Positions 9,109 through 18,802 of a DNA stretch of 64,000 nt are shown piece by piece. The stretch spans positions 797,029 to 861,028 of the forward strand of contig NZ_JAHZMP010000002.1 of assembly GCF_020748465.1 (NCBI RefSeq), written 5' to 3'. Both the position numbers and the translations under genes were made by a program. Numbering within the stretch: the stretch's first letter is position 1; each line of letters begins with the position of its first letter. Under the pieces are notes generated by a model that made no database searches, had not been told where the DNA came from, and saw only the letters and a program-made list of their open reading frames with translations. This DNA comes from Terrisporobacter mayombei. GTDB lineage: Bacteria > Bacillota > Clostridia > Peptostreptococcales > Peptostreptococcaceae.

Positions 9109-9413
9109 ATACTCACCCCTTCACAATTATTTTAAATTTTCTAAGTACTTTATTTCTTTTATTAACTAAATTATAAAATCCATAATTTGTATACACAACG
9201 TAAGTATTTACAAATATTTTTTATAAATTTCACAGATTTGTATATTAATTTTTTGTTTAATTATTATAAAATTCTTAATATTTTTTGTTGTATATGGACA
9301 AAAACATTTTTAACTTTTAGTAATATTCAACTTTGTTTTTTTGTAGTAAGAAATAGTTCTAAAACTATGTTAATATTTAAATGTGGTAACTTTTATAAAA
9401 GGAGGATATTTCT
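9109..9413. promoter_or_regulatory. Divergent control region with three spaced TTGTATA motifs
   Basis: This 305-base AT-rich gap separates the methyltransferase operon (leftward) from the PucR genes (rightward). TTGTATA occurs at 9187-9193, 9238-9244 and 9288-9294, spaced 51 and 50 bases, about five helical turns each. They may be binding sites for the adjacent regulators, but chance occurrence in AT-rich DNA is possible. No cobalamin riboswitch or sigma-54 site was seen. Confidence 0.35.
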
Positions 9414-11003
9414 TTGATCACAATAAAAAAGATTGCAGACAAGTTATGTGACTATGATATAAATACATCTATAATAAAAGACTGTGAATTAATTGATTTT
9501 AGATATTTATCAAAAAGAATTTCAAATTTCAATCCTTATAGCCTTTATATTTTTAAAGCCAGTAATTTACCAAATGAAATAATATGTCAAGAGAAAATAA
9601 ACTTTTTAATAATAAAGGATAAGCCACTTCCAAGTTTTTTATTAGAAGAAACTACAAAGGAAAAATATAATTACATAATATTAAACAATAAGGAATTGCC
9701 AATTTACAAATTAATTTATATTGTTCAAGATATTTTTAACTTAAATACTTCTTTAATTTCTTTTCAGGAAGATATTTTAAATGCCATTTTCAATTCAAAA
9801 TCAATAGATGACATTATTAAAATAAGTTTTAATTATTTAAAAAATCCCATAATACTTTTAAATTCCATGTATCACACTTGCTCTTATTATTATGGTGAAA
9901 TAGTTATAGATGATCCTTCTTGGAATTATCAATTAAAAATGAGCATTCCACATCCTATATACTCTTTACTCTATAATCAAAATACAAAAAATCGTAAGAT
10001 GGGAGAAAATAAAGAAGAAATAATTACTACTTTTTTTCCTGAGGTAATGAAATATAAAGAAATGACAATTCCTATTGTTCATGATAATTTCACCATTGCT
10101 AGAATAAGTGTATTGGAGTGTAATAATGCTCTAAATGATCGTGATTTTGAAATACTTAAAACACTTGGAAAGTTAATTTATCCCTTACTTTTGTTTGATA
10201 AACGTTTCTTAGTGGAAGATAATACTGAATTTGATAACATAATGAACTATTTACTTAAAACAACAAATCCAAATAAAGTGCTTCTTAAAAACTCATTATC
10301 AACTCTTAATATTGATAATTCAAATAATAAATATTTACTTATTTTAAGAGATAATGACAATGTAAATTCAAAAACAAAAATAAATTATGTAAAACAGTAT
10401 ATTGCATCTTTATTTTCAAAACATATTGTTTTTGTTTATAAAAATAGCATAATTGTAATTTATAATAATAAAAATTCTTATAAAAAGTTCTGTGAGTCTG
10501 ATGAATATGAAGATTTTATAAAATCAATAAAAGATTATACTTTAAAAGTTGGTGTTAGCAAGTTATTTAATAGCTCTGAAAGTTTTAAAATTGCTTATGA
10601 TCAATGTGAAAAAGCCATTTGTTTCGGTGAATTAATTAATAAAAAAGAAGATTCTCCATATTACTTTGATGATTATGTTATTTTTAATATAATCTTATCT
10701 TTTTTAGAAAAAAGAGATTTGAATAATCTTTTAGATTCAAAGTTGAAAGATTTAATCTTAAGTAATAGCAACGATTTATATTATACTTTATACTCTTATA
10801 TTCAATGTAGAGGTGATACAAAGCTGACTTCTGAAAAATTAAATATACATTATAATACTCTAAAATATCGACTTAATAAAATAGAAAACTTATTTAATAT
10901 GGATTTGGGTGATGAAGATTATTTGGTCAAACTAAAACTTTCGTTTAATGCTTTAGATATGAAAAAACTTGGAGGTGCTATAAATGTCCACCACTATGAA
11001 TGA
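9414..11003 (+). CDS. PucR/CdaR-family transcriptional regulator (first of pair)
   Basis: A 529-residue regulator starting at TTG (9414) with GGAGG eight bases before. The C-terminal about 60 residues carry the PucR helix-turn-helix (TSEKLNIHYNTLKYRLNKIE). The middle (GVSKLFNSSESFKIAYDQCEKA) is the GGDEF-like region that commonly precedes it, and the N-terminal half is a sensor domain of unknown ligand. Divergent position next to the methyltransferase operon suggests it controls that operon in response to substrate. It overlaps the following, paralogous gene by 20 bases. Confidence 0.85.
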   Translation: MITIKKIADKLCDYDINTSIIKDCELIDFRYLSKRISNFNPYSLYIFKASNLPNEIICQEKINFLIIKDKPLPSFLLEETTKEKYNYIILNNKELPIYKLIYIVQDIFNLNTSLISFQEDILNAIFNSKSIDDIIKISFNYLKNPIILLNSMYHTCSYYYGEIVIDDPSWNYQLKMSIPHPIYSLLYNQNTKNRKMGENKEEIITTFFPEVMKYKEMTIPIVHDNFTIARISVLECNNALNDRDFEILKTLGKLIYPLLLFDKRFLVEDNTEFDNIMNYLLKTTNPNKVLLKNSLSTLNIDNSNNKYLLILRDNDNVNSKTKINYVKQYIASLFSKHIVFVYKNSIIVIYNNKNSYKKFCESDEYEDFIKSIKDYTLKVGVSKLFNSSESFKIAYDQCEKAICFGELINKKEDSPYYFDDYVIFNIILSFLEKRDLNNLLDSKLKDLILSNSNDLYYTLYSYIQCRGDTKLTSEKLNIHYNTLKYRLNKIENLFNMDLGDEDYLVKLKLSFNALDMKKLGGAINVHHYE

Positions 11004-12528
11004 AATAAGTAAATATTTATTAAAATATAAACCTAAAGTTTTAATCCAAGAAAACATAACTATTTCCAATTACTACTATTTACATAATAAACTTAATGAC
11101 TTTAACTCCAACTGCTTATATGTTTGTAAGTCTTCTCAATTACCAAATAATATTAATAATAATGACATAATAAATTTACTAATAATTTTAGATGCTCCTT
11201 TGCCCTCCTATTTACAGTGGTGGGATAGATATAATTTAATTTTGCTGGAAGAAAATAGTTGTAACATATATGTACTTTTGGAGAAACTTCAAGATTTAAT
11301 AAATATGGATAGCACTTTAAATCACCTTACAACAAAACTAATAGACGGTATTTCTAAAAATTTACCTATTAACGAATTAATAGCCATCGTTTATAATTAT
11401 TTAAAAAATCCAATTCTGCTTACTAATACTTGTGGCTATGTATTGTCTTCTTATGTGGGAGATGATCCTATTGACGAGCCTATTTGGGAAGAACAAATAG
11501 GTACTGGGTATGCAGATGTTAGTTATTTAAAAAATATATATTATGATTTAAATTTTAGACAATCTATTTCTTTCTTTAATCAACCCATAATGGTGGATTA
11601 TACAGATATGATGAACCATAGAATGTTAATTTCCACATTAAAAAAGGAAAATTTTAATGTAGCCAATATTCATGTATTAGAAGTAAATAAACCTTTTTCA
11701 AGAATTGATATGAAAATTCTAGATATGTTAAATAAAATACTTCTACCCTTAATTTCAAATGATAGTAGAATTGTTCTTTCAAAGCAAAGTCCCTTTGATT
11801 ATCTTTTTTACTATTTAGTAAATTGTAAAGAGTATGATGAAAATTATATTAACGATTATTCTAATATTTTCGACTTAAATTTGAAAAATGATCTACTTTT
11901 AATTTATATAGAAGATTTAAGTCATATAGATTCGTATCAGAAATTAAAGTATTTATATGATATGATAAGTCACATATTTTATAATAACTACATTTACTTT
12001 TATGATAATAAAATATTCATTCTTTATAAAGGAAGTAAAAAGCTAAAAGAAGATGAACATAGATTATTTACTCAATTTTTAAAAGAAAATAATTTAAAAG
12101 CTGGTGTTAGTCAGCCTTTTGTAAATTTAAAAGATTTTAAGAATGCAAATTATCAAGGAATTAAAGCCATTTATGTATCAAAAAAAATGAATAGAGGTGA
12201 ATACATTTCTTATTACAATGATTTTATAATTAATAATTTAGTATTTACTTTTATTAGAAATAACAATATGAATGATTTAATTGACATTGCTTTAATGGAT
12301 TTTATTGGTGAAAGTAATGAGGAGGTTGTTGAAACATTAAAAATTTATTGTGAAAATAATGGTGATATGCAAAAAACTTCTGGCGAGCTACATATTCATT
12401 ATAATACTTTAAAATACAGACTTCAAAAGATTAAAGATTTATACTGTATGGATATTTTTGATAGTGATTATATTCTAAAACTAAAGTTATCTTTTTTAGC
12501 TTTAGATTTTCTTCAAAGCAAGATATAA
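10984..12528 (+). CDS. PucR/CdaR-family transcriptional regulator (second of pair)
   Basis: A 514-residue paralogue of the preceding gene with the same layout and a closely similar C-terminal helix-turn-helix (TSGELHIHYNTLKYRLQKIK). Its start (10984) lies inside the preceding gene and has GGAGGTG just before it, so the two are translationally coupled and made in similar amounts. Such coupling suggests they act together, perhaps as a heteromer, on the divergent methyltransferase operon. A terminator follows at once. Which ligand each senses cannot be read from sequence. Confidence 0.85.
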   Translation: MSTTMNEISKYLLKYKPKVLIQENITISNYYYLHNKLNDFNSNCLYVCKSSQLPNNINNNDIINLLIILDAPLPSYLQWWDRYNLILLEENSCNIYVLLEKLQDLINMDSTLNHLTTKLIDGISKNLPINELIAIVYNYLKNPILLTNTCGYVLSSYVGDDPIDEPIWEEQIGTGYADVSYLKNIYYDLNFRQSISFFNQPIMVDYTDMMNHRMLISTLKKENFNVANIHVLEVNKPFSRIDMKILDMLNKILLPLISNDSRIVLSKQSPFDYLFYYLVNCKEYDENYINDYSNIFDLNLKNDLLLIYIEDLSHIDSYQKLKYLYDMISHIFYNNYIYFYDNKIFILYKGSKKLKEDEHRLFTQFLKENNLKAGVSQPFVNLKDFKNANYQGIKAIYVSKKMNRGEYISYYNDFIINNLVFTFIRNNNMNDLIDIALMDFIGESNEEVVETLKIYCENNGDMQKTSGELHIHYNTLKYRLQKIKDLYCMDIFDSDYILKLKLSFLALDFLQSKI

Positions 12529-12560
12529 AAAAGTACCCTATATTTTATAGGGTACTTTCT
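12529..12560. terminator. Bidirectional terminator between pucR pair and nrdF
   Basis: AAAGTACCCTATA and its complement form a hairpin with A and T runs on either side. It lies between two converging genes and can serve both. Confidence 0.85.
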
Positions 12561-12566
12561 ATATTC

Positions 12567-13538
12567 TTATATTATAAAGTCTTCGTCTTTTAATTCTTCG
12601 TATATACCCTTTTGATATCCATTGCCTTTTGTAGAGAAGAAATCATGTGTCTTGGTTTCTGTACTTAGACCATTTAAAACTATTGGATTTACAGGTTTTA
12701 CTTCGTAGTAATCTTCAAATCCTAAATTTTCAAGTGCTCTATTTGCGTTATATTGTAAGAAGCTTATAACCTCTTCTTCTAGGTTGCTGTCTTTATAAAT
12801 AAGCTTGGTATATTCTATTTCATTTTCCATAAGGTCGTTAAAAATTTTATACATCTTATTATTTAATTGTCTTTTTTCTTCTTCATTGAAGCTTTCATAT
12901 TTTTCTTTTGCAAGAAGTCCTATATACTTTCCATGTAGTGATTCATCTCTTAAAATAAGTGATATTATCTCTCCACTTGATACCATTTTTCCTTGTCCTG
13001 CTAAAAATAGCGGGTAGAAAAATCCTGAATAAAATAGAAAACTTTCTAGAAATACACTTGTTACCATGGATAAATATAAACTTTTTTCATCATTTGTATT
13101 TTCGTATTGTTCTAAAATTAACTGTGCTTTTCTTTGTAGAGTTTTTTCTTCTTCTATCCATTCAAATAAGTCATCTATTTCTCTATTTGAAAGTAGAGTT
13201 GTAAATATTGATGAATAACTTTTTGCATGAATTTCTTCCATAGTTCCCATAAATGAAAGTACAGCCTTTCTTTGAAGGTTATCTGTTAAACTCATCATGG
13301 AAGGTATTCCGTTGTTTCCCTGTTTTGTATCAAGTAGTGTTAAGCCTGCTAAAACTTTTTTATATAAGTCTCTTTCCTTTTCACTTAGGTCATTCCAAAC
13401 TTTTAAATCCTTTGATACAGAAATTTCTTCTGGAAGCCAAAACTGCTTCACATTTTGTTCCCAAAAGGCTTGTGTAAAATTGTCATCTTCTTTGTTCCAG
13501 TTTACTGCTTTGTGTATTTTATTTAAAGTAAATGTCAT
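12567..13538 (-). CDS. nrdF: Ribonucleoside-diphosphate reductase class Ib, beta subunit
   Basis: A 323-residue ferritin-like protein that supplies the metal-tyrosyl radical used by NrdE to reduce ribonucleotides. The metal-ligand pattern is visible (EEIHAKSYS region and RDESLHGKY). Length fits NrdF. The gene follows nrdE by 12 bases and is co-transcribed with it. GGGAGAG is the ribosome site. No nrdI or nrdH lies next to it; an activator and a thiol donor must come from elsewhere. Confidence 0.95.
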   Translation of the reverse strand: MTFTLNKIHKAVNWNKEDDNFTQAFWEQNVKQFWLPEEISVSKDLKVWNDLSEKERDLYKKVLAGLTLLDTKQGNNGIPSMMSLTDNLQRKAVLSFMGTMEEIHAKSYSSIFTTLLSNREIDDLFEWIEEEKTLQRKAQLILEQYENTNDEKSLYLSMVTSVFLESFLFYSGFFYPLFLAGQGKMVSSGEIISLILRDESLHGKYIGLLAKEKYESFNEEEKRQLNNKMYKIFNDLMENEIEYTKLIYKDSNLEEEVISFLQYNANRALENLGFEDYYEVKPVNPIVLNGLSTETKTHDFFSTKGNGYQKGIYEELKDEDFII

Positions 13539-13550
13539 AATTTTCTCTCC

Positions 13551-15650
13551 CTATACAGAACACATTAGACATTCATTATCATCTCTTGTCATTTTTGTTC
13601 TTGTGTAATATAAACTTTTTAAACCTTTTTTATAAGCATAAATATAATATCTTGCTATATCTCTAGTTGTTTTGTCATCTGTTACAAATAATGTGGTAGA
13701 TATTCCTTGGTCCACATGACTTTGAGTTGCTGCTACTATGTCTATAACTTTTCTCATGTCCATTCTATAAGCTGATTGATAGTAAAGCATGTTCTCATTA
13801 GTTAAAAATGGCATAGGATAAATTGTTGTAGAATCTCCATAAGTTCTAACTTCCACTGGCTCTGTTATTGGCATTATACTGCTTGTGGCATTTTGCACGT
13901 AGCTAATGCTTTGTGTTGGTGCTATTGCTGTTAAATAGGCGTTGTATATACCATTTTCTTTTACTTCATCTAATAGTTTTGACCAGTCATTTATAGTCGG
14001 AATATAAATACCTTCAAACAATTCTTTTGTTTTATCAGTCTTTGGTAAATAACTTTCATTGTAGTATTTTGATAAAACTTCACTATCCTTACCTTTTGCA
14101 TATTCTGATTTTTCAAATCCGACAAAAGTTTCTTTTCTTTTTATTGCTATATTCATAGATGCTTTTATGGCATAAAATCTTATCATAGCAAAGAATACAT
14201 TACAAAAATCCACAGCTTCTTCAGAGGTATAAAGTATATTTTCTCTAACTAAATATCCATGTAAGTTCATTGCTCCAAGGCCTATAGAATGTGATTTATC
14301 ATTTCCATTTTTTACTGTTGGAACTTGTTTTATATTAGTTTTATCTGAAACAAAAGTTAAGGATTTTATGGCTGTTTCTACTGTTTTTTCTATATCTTTA
14401 TTGTCCATAACATTTGCTATATTTAATGATCCTAAGTTACAACTTATATCTTGTCCCCATATGTTGTCTTCTGTATAACCATTTATGTGTGAAGGTGTTT
14501 GATATTGGAATATTTCACAACATAAGTTTGACATTTTTATAAGTCCTAAATCTTTTAAAGTATGTTCTTTATTTGCTGTGTCTATAAAAATAACATAAGG
14601 ATAGCCACTTTCTTGTTGCATCTGTGCTATTTTAGTAAGCATTTGTCTAGGATTAATTTCTTTTTTTCTTATATCCTTATCATTTACAAGCTTGTCATAC
14701 CATTCATCCATTTTCATATCATCTAAGTGAATTTTATACTTTTTGTATACACTGTATGGATAAAATGCGTAAGCTTTCTCATTTTTTTCTGCTAATTCCA
14801 TAAATTTATTGTGAATTATAGCACCTAAAGATAAAGTAGTTAATCTTATTTTTTCGTCTGCATTTATTTTCTTTGTATCCATTAATAATTCAAAATCTGG
14901 ATGGAATACACTTAAATAAACTGCTCCTGCTCCTTGTCTAGCTCCCATCTGATTAAAGTAACTAAATGATTGCTCAAGCATTTTTGCAACTCCAACAGGA
15001 CCTCCAGCTGCTCCTTCAATTCCTTTTATAGGATCTCCACATGCTCTTAGCCTACTTAAATTTAGAGCTACTCCTCCACCTATTTTAGATAAATGGTTGG
15101 CAGAAGATATTGCATAAGAAATTCCCTCTGTGCTATCTTCCACTGAAAGTAAAAAACAAGATACCATCTCACCTGCTCTTGCTCTTCCTGCATTTAAAAA
15201 TGTTGGAGTGGCTGGCTGAAACTCTTGTTTTATTAATTTATCTGCTAAATTTAAAGTTAAATCCTCGTCTCCATCACCTAAGGCTAGTGATACTATTAAA
15301 ACCTTGTCATTGTATGTTTCTAATATTGTTTTGTTATCGTCACTTTTTAGGGCATAGTTTTGATAAAATTTATTAGCACTCATATAAGATTGGAATTTAA
15401 AATCGCAATTTTTTATATGAGTGTACATCTTTTCTATAAAGTCTATGCTGTATTTATTTATTACTTCTTTGCTGTAATAATCATTCTCTATTAAATAATT
15501 TAATCTTTCTTCTATGCTATTGAAATTTTTTAATCTTGGATTTACATATTCATCTAAATAACTTTCTAAAGCTTCTTTGTCTTTCTCTAATTGATATTTT
15601 CCTTCATTGTCTTTTATTATGACTTGGTTGTTAAGTTCTATCCAGTTCAT
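13551..15650 (-). CDS. nrdE: Ribonucleoside-diphosphate reductase class Ib, alpha subunit
   Basis: A 699-residue catalytic subunit that converts ribonucleotides to deoxyribonucleotides under control of the NrdF radical. The C-terminal C694-x2-C697 pair is the one re-reduced by a thioredoxin or glutaredoxin-like partner, and the GGGVALNLS and EPVEVRTYGD regions are typical. The size fits NrdE, and the short N-terminus lacks an ATP-cone. AAGGAAGG precedes the ATG. Two NrdR boxes lie upstream, so it belongs to the NrdR regulon. Confidence 0.95.
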   Translation of the reverse strand: MNWIELNNQVIIKDNEGKYQLEKDKEALESYLDEYVNPRLKNFNSIEERLNYLIENDYYSKEVINKYSIDFIEKMYTHIKNCDFKFQSYMSANKFYQNYALKSDDNKTILETYNDKVLIVSLALGDGDEDLTLNLADKLIKQEFQPATPTFLNAGRARAGEMVSCFLLSVEDSTEGISYAISSANHLSKIGGGVALNLSRLRACGDPIKGIEGAAGGPVGVAKMLEQSFSYFNQMGARQGAGAVYLSVFHPDFELLMDTKKINADEKIRLTTLSLGAIIHNKFMELAEKNEKAYAFYPYSVYKKYKIHLDDMKMDEWYDKLVNDKDIRKKEINPRQMLTKIAQMQQESGYPYVIFIDTANKEHTLKDLGLIKMSNLCCEIFQYQTPSHINGYTEDNIWGQDISCNLGSLNIANVMDNKDIEKTVETAIKSLTFVSDKTNIKQVPTVKNGNDKSHSIGLGAMNLHGYLVRENILYTSEEAVDFCNVFFAMIRFYAIKASMNIAIKRKETFVGFEKSEYAKGKDSEVLSKYYNESYLPKTDKTKELFEGIYIPTINDWSKLLDEVKENGIYNAYLTAIAPTQSISYVQNATSSIMPITEPVEVRTYGDSTTIYPMPFLTNENMLYYQSAYRMDMRKVIDIVAATQSHVDQGISTTLFVTDDKTTRDIARYYIYAYKKGLKSLYYTRTKMTRDDNECLMCSV

Positions 15651-15699
15651 CTTTACCTTCCTTTTATAAGCTTAATTATATGTATTTTTTAAAGAAAAC

Positions 15700-15746
15700 A
15701 CACTATATATAGTTATTAATATCATTTTTGATACTACATATAGTAT
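15700..15746. promoter_or_regulatory. Pair of NrdR boxes upstream of nrdE
   Basis: Box 1 is ACACTATATATAGTTA (15700-15715), matching the NrdR core CwATATATwG exactly. Box 2 is ATACTACATATAGTAT (15731-15746), with one core mismatch. The cores are 31 bases apart, three helical turns, a spacing seen in NrdR operators, so two NrdR tetramers could bind the same face of DNA and repress nrdEF when dATP is plentiful. Confidence 0.8.
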
Positions 15747-15832
15747 ATACACAATTTATCATTACTTTAAACTTTTTTATTAAAAATAAATGATAGAGAT
15801 TTAAGAAGATTTTTCAAATAAATTTACAATTA

Positions 15833-15866
15833 AAAAAGGTGTATCAAATTTATTGATACACCTTCA
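15833..15866 (-). terminator. Terminator after dltC (GGTGTATC family)
   Basis: Arms AAGGTGTATCAA and TTGATACACCTT enclose an AT loop just downstream of dltC. It belongs to a set of six terminators in this window that share the arm GGTGTATC. Confidence 0.85.
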
Positions 15867-15873
15867 AATAATA

Positions 15874-16104
15874 TTATTTTCTGTTTTCTAAGAATTTAAC
15901 TAAATTGTTTACTGTTGCCATGTCACTTCTTTCTAAGTCTGTTGGTTGAAGTGCTATTCCAAGTCTATCTTCTATCTCAACTAAAACTTCTATTATAGCT
16001 AATGAATCTAAAAGTTCTGCTTCAAATAAATTTAAATCTAAATCATCTCTTATTTCATCACATTCTAATACGTCTTCAAATATACTTATAACTGTTTCTT
16101 GCAT
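15874..16104 (-). CDS. dltC: D-alanyl carrier protein
   Basis: A 76-residue acyl-carrier-like protein. Ser34 in LLDSL is the 4'-phosphopantetheine attachment site. DltA loads D-alanine on this arm and DltB/DltD pass it to teichoic acid outside the membrane. It is the last gene of the operon, 18 bases after dltB, and is followed by a terminator. Confidence 0.95.
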   Translation of the reverse strand: MQETVISIFEDVLECDEIRDDLDLNLFEAELLDSLAIIEVLVEIEDRLGIALQPTDLERSDMATVNNLVKFLENRK

Positions 16105-16122
16105 AATCTATCCTCCTAAAAT

Positions 16123-17271
16123 TTAAGCGAAATGTCCTGAGAAAATTAACAATCCAAAACATGCTATATGGAATGTTATAACTATTTGTACAATCTCAAA
16201 CCATTTTTCTTTCTTGTGTTTTTTATAAAACTTTGATTTTTTCTGATATATGTCAGTACCTACAAGCACTAGACCTTGGTATAGTCCGTAAAGGATGTAA
16301 TACCATGTAAGTCCATGCCAAACTCCCATAACACCCATTGTAATCATCTGAGATACATGAGATGCTGTAGCTCTTTTTTTGAATCTTTTATTTCTAATAA
16401 ACCCAATAGTGAATCTAGAAAAAATATAATCACCAAACCATCTTGATAAACTTATATGCCATCTTGTCCAAAACTCTTTCATGTCCTTACTTATAAATGG
16501 TTTATTAAAGTTGTCTGGTGCGTGTATTCCAAAAATATAACTAGTACCTACTGCAAACAAACTATATCCTCCAAAGTCAAAGAATAAGTATAGGCTGTAT
16601 GCATACATGTAGTTAATAACATTTACAAAACTTAATTCTGCTGGTATGTTGCTCATCCAAAGTATATTTATTAAAAATGCTATTACGAATTTGTATCCAA
16701 CTCCCATAAATATTTTTTTAATTCCTGGGATTAAATATTCGTTTATATATTCTTCTCTTGGTATTTTTTTCTCCAACTCTTGCTCAAATCTTCTAGATCT
16801 GTCTATAGGACCAGAACTTAGTGTTGGGAAAAATAATACAAAATAAAGCATACTACTAATATTAACTTCCTTTATTGCTCCATCATAAATTTCGATTACC
16901 ATTTGTATAGTTCTAAAGTTCAAATAAGATATTCCAATAAATCCTATAAGACCTAAAGATGTAAATGGTGAAATTTTATTGATTATTATTGGAAGCATGG
17001 AAGAAAATAAAAATAATCTATATATAAGCTTGCTATCTGTTTTCTTTCTTACATATTCATATCCTTTAACTACTATTACTTCCCATATTATAAATCCTAT
17101 TAAATATGAAAGTCTAACATTTACGCCTACAATTAATATTATCATGAAAACTGTTGCTATCATACCATAATATTTTATATTTTTTTCTCTAAGTCCTAAA
17201 ACTATTGCAGGTATTGCAGTTAATAGTAATATATAAAGATAAAAATAATCTCCATATTGTGAAAAAGTCAT
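16123..17271 (-). CDS. dltB: D-alanyl-lipoteichoic acid MBOAT acyltransferase
   Basis: A 382-residue polytopic membrane protein of the MBOAT family. The catalytic histidine lies in the WHG motif (H319), within the expected region (GVWHGLTWYY). DltB carries D-alanine from DltC across the membrane for transfer to teichoic acid. The start codon overlaps the stop of dltA. Length is close to the usual 380-400 residues. Confidence 0.95.
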   Translation of the reverse strand: MTFSQYGDYFYLYILLLTAIPAIVLGLREKNIKYYGMIATVFMIILIVGVNVRLSYLIGFIIWEVIVVKGYEYVRKKTDSKLIYRLFLFSSMLPIIINKISPFTSLGLIGFIGISYLNFRTIQMVIEIYDGAIKEVNISSMLYFVLFFPTLSSGPIDRSRRFEQELEKKIPREEYINEYLIPGIKKIFMGVGYKFVIAFLINILWMSNIPAELSFVNVINYMYAYSLYLFFDFGGYSLFAVGTSYIFGIHAPDNFNKPFISKDMKEFWTRWHISLSRWFGDYIFSRFTIGFIRNKRFKKRATASHVSQMITMGVMGVWHGLTWYYILYGLYQGLVLVGTDIYQKKSKFYKKHKKEKWFEIVQIVITFHIACFGLLIFSGHFA

Positions 17272-18785
17272 TAATTATCCTCCATAAGTTTCCTTCTATC
17301 TATTTTCCCATTTACATTTGTTGGAAAGTCTTCTATAATTTTTATAGTTCTTGGTACCATATATGAAGGAATATATTTATTTAACTCTTTCTTTATTGCT
17401 ATACCCTTTTTCATATTGCTTAGTTCATTATCTTCTTTTAGCTGAACTATTCCTTTTAAGTAAGCAATTTTTTCATCTTTATACACAGGTATAACAATTG
17501 CATTTTTAATATTTTCAACTTTTCTTAAATTACTTTCAATATCTTCTATTTCTATTCTAAATCCATTTAGTTTTATTTGAAAATCTACTCTACCACAGTA
17601 ATATATGTTTCCATTTAACATATATCCTTTGTCACCTGTTTTATACGCTCTCTGCTTAACATTATCTATTTCATCATAGAAAAATGATTCATTTGTTTTT
17701 TCTGCGTTGTTAAAATATCCTTTTGAAATAGAAGGTCCTATTATGATAATCTCACCTTTTTCTCCTTCTTTAACTTCATTTCCATTGTCATCTACTATTT
17801 TTATTTTGCAGTTTGGCATAGGATATCCAACAGGAAGACTTTTCTCATCATTTATTAATTCATAAGACATGTCATTTACACTAACACCAACTGTAGCTTC
17901 TGTTGGTCCATATCCATTTATAACTCTTGTATTTGGGAATCTATCCAGTAATTCCTTAGCTAAACTTTTAGGAAGAGTCTCTCCTATAAATATCATTGAT
18001 TCAAGTTTAGATAACATATTACTATCAAAATCTTTTTCTGTTGCACAAACTCCTGCAAAAGATGGTGTAGAAACCCATACAGCCATATTTGATCTTTTTA
18101 ATTGACTAAACAATTCTTTGTAATCAGCTAGTACTTTCTTTGATAAAGAGAATAAAGTTGCTCCGTGTACTAAAGCTGGATATATGGAAGTTACTGATAA
18201 ATCAAAAGAATATGCTGCTTGATTCATTATTACTTTTTCGCTTCCATCAATTTTTAAATATGGGCTTATCCAATTTACAAAACTATCTAAGTTATTTGAA
18301 CTTATTTGTACACCTTTTGGTTTTCCTGTACTTCCTGAAGTAAATAAGATATAGGCATTTTTGTCACCTTTTACCCAGTTTTCTTTTCCTATTGTTTTGT
18401 TTTCATATTTTTTTATTATTTCTTTTAGTTTATCTTCGTTTATTACATTTAAATCTCCAAAATTTGTTTCTTCACTAAAGTTAAATAATACCTTAGGTGA
18501 AACTTCATTTGTTATATCAAATACTCTGTCCATTGGTAAGCTTATATCTAGTGGAACATAGGCTCTTCCAGATTTTAAAGCTCCTATCATACATGGCATT
18601 ATCATATTTTCCTTGTTTCCATATATAACTATAGGTGTATCTTCTTCTTTGTATATATCTTTTAAGTATAAAGCAATTGCCTCTGAATACTTTTCTAAAT
18701 CATTGTACGTAAGTTTTTCATCATTGCATATTAATGCAATTCTATCTGTAGTTGAATATTTTTTTATTCCTTCTATAATTTTCAT
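17271..18785 (-). CDS. dltA: D-alanine--D-alanyl carrier protein ligase
   Basis: A 504-residue adenylate-forming enzyme. The P-loop-like FTSGSTGKPKG, the NGYGPTEATV motif and the C-terminal VNGKIDRRKL (catalytic Lys) are all present. It activates D-alanine with ATP and loads it on DltC. It follows the small dltX gene and overlaps dltB, as in compact dlt operons. Confidence 0.95.
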   Translation of the reverse strand: MKIIEGIKKYSTTDRIALICNDEKLTYNDLEKYSEAIALYLKDIYKEEDTPIVIYGNKENMIMPCMIGALKSGRAYVPLDISLPMDRVFDITNEVSPKVLFNFSEETNFGDLNVINEDKLKEIIKKYENKTIGKENWVKGDKNAYILFTSGSTGKPKGVQISSNNLDSFVNWISPYLKIDGSEKVIMNQAAYSFDLSVTSIYPALVHGATLFSLSKKVLADYKELFSQLKRSNMAVWVSTPSFAGVCATEKDFDSNMLSKLESMIFIGETLPKSLAKELLDRFPNTRVINGYGPTEATVGVSVNDMSYELINDEKSLPVGYPMPNCKIKIVDDNGNEVKEGEKGEIIIIGPSISKGYFNNAEKTNESFFYDEIDNVKQRAYKTGDKGYMLNGNIYYCGRVDFQIKLNGFRIEIEDIESNLRKVENIKNAIVIPVYKDEKIAYLKGIVQLKEDNELSNMKKGIAIKKELNKYIPSYMVPRTIKIIEDFPTNVNGKIDRRKLMEDN

Positions 18786-18802
18786 GCGAAATCTCCCTTT
18801 TA

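Noticed and set aside
9109..9190. Possible cobalamin riboswitch before the corrinoid operon
   Set aside because: No B12-box-like conserved sequence is visible in the leader.
12959..13204. Plus-strand frames across nrdF and nrdE
   Set aside because: They run antisense to strongly conserved genes, lack ribosome sites and show no family features.
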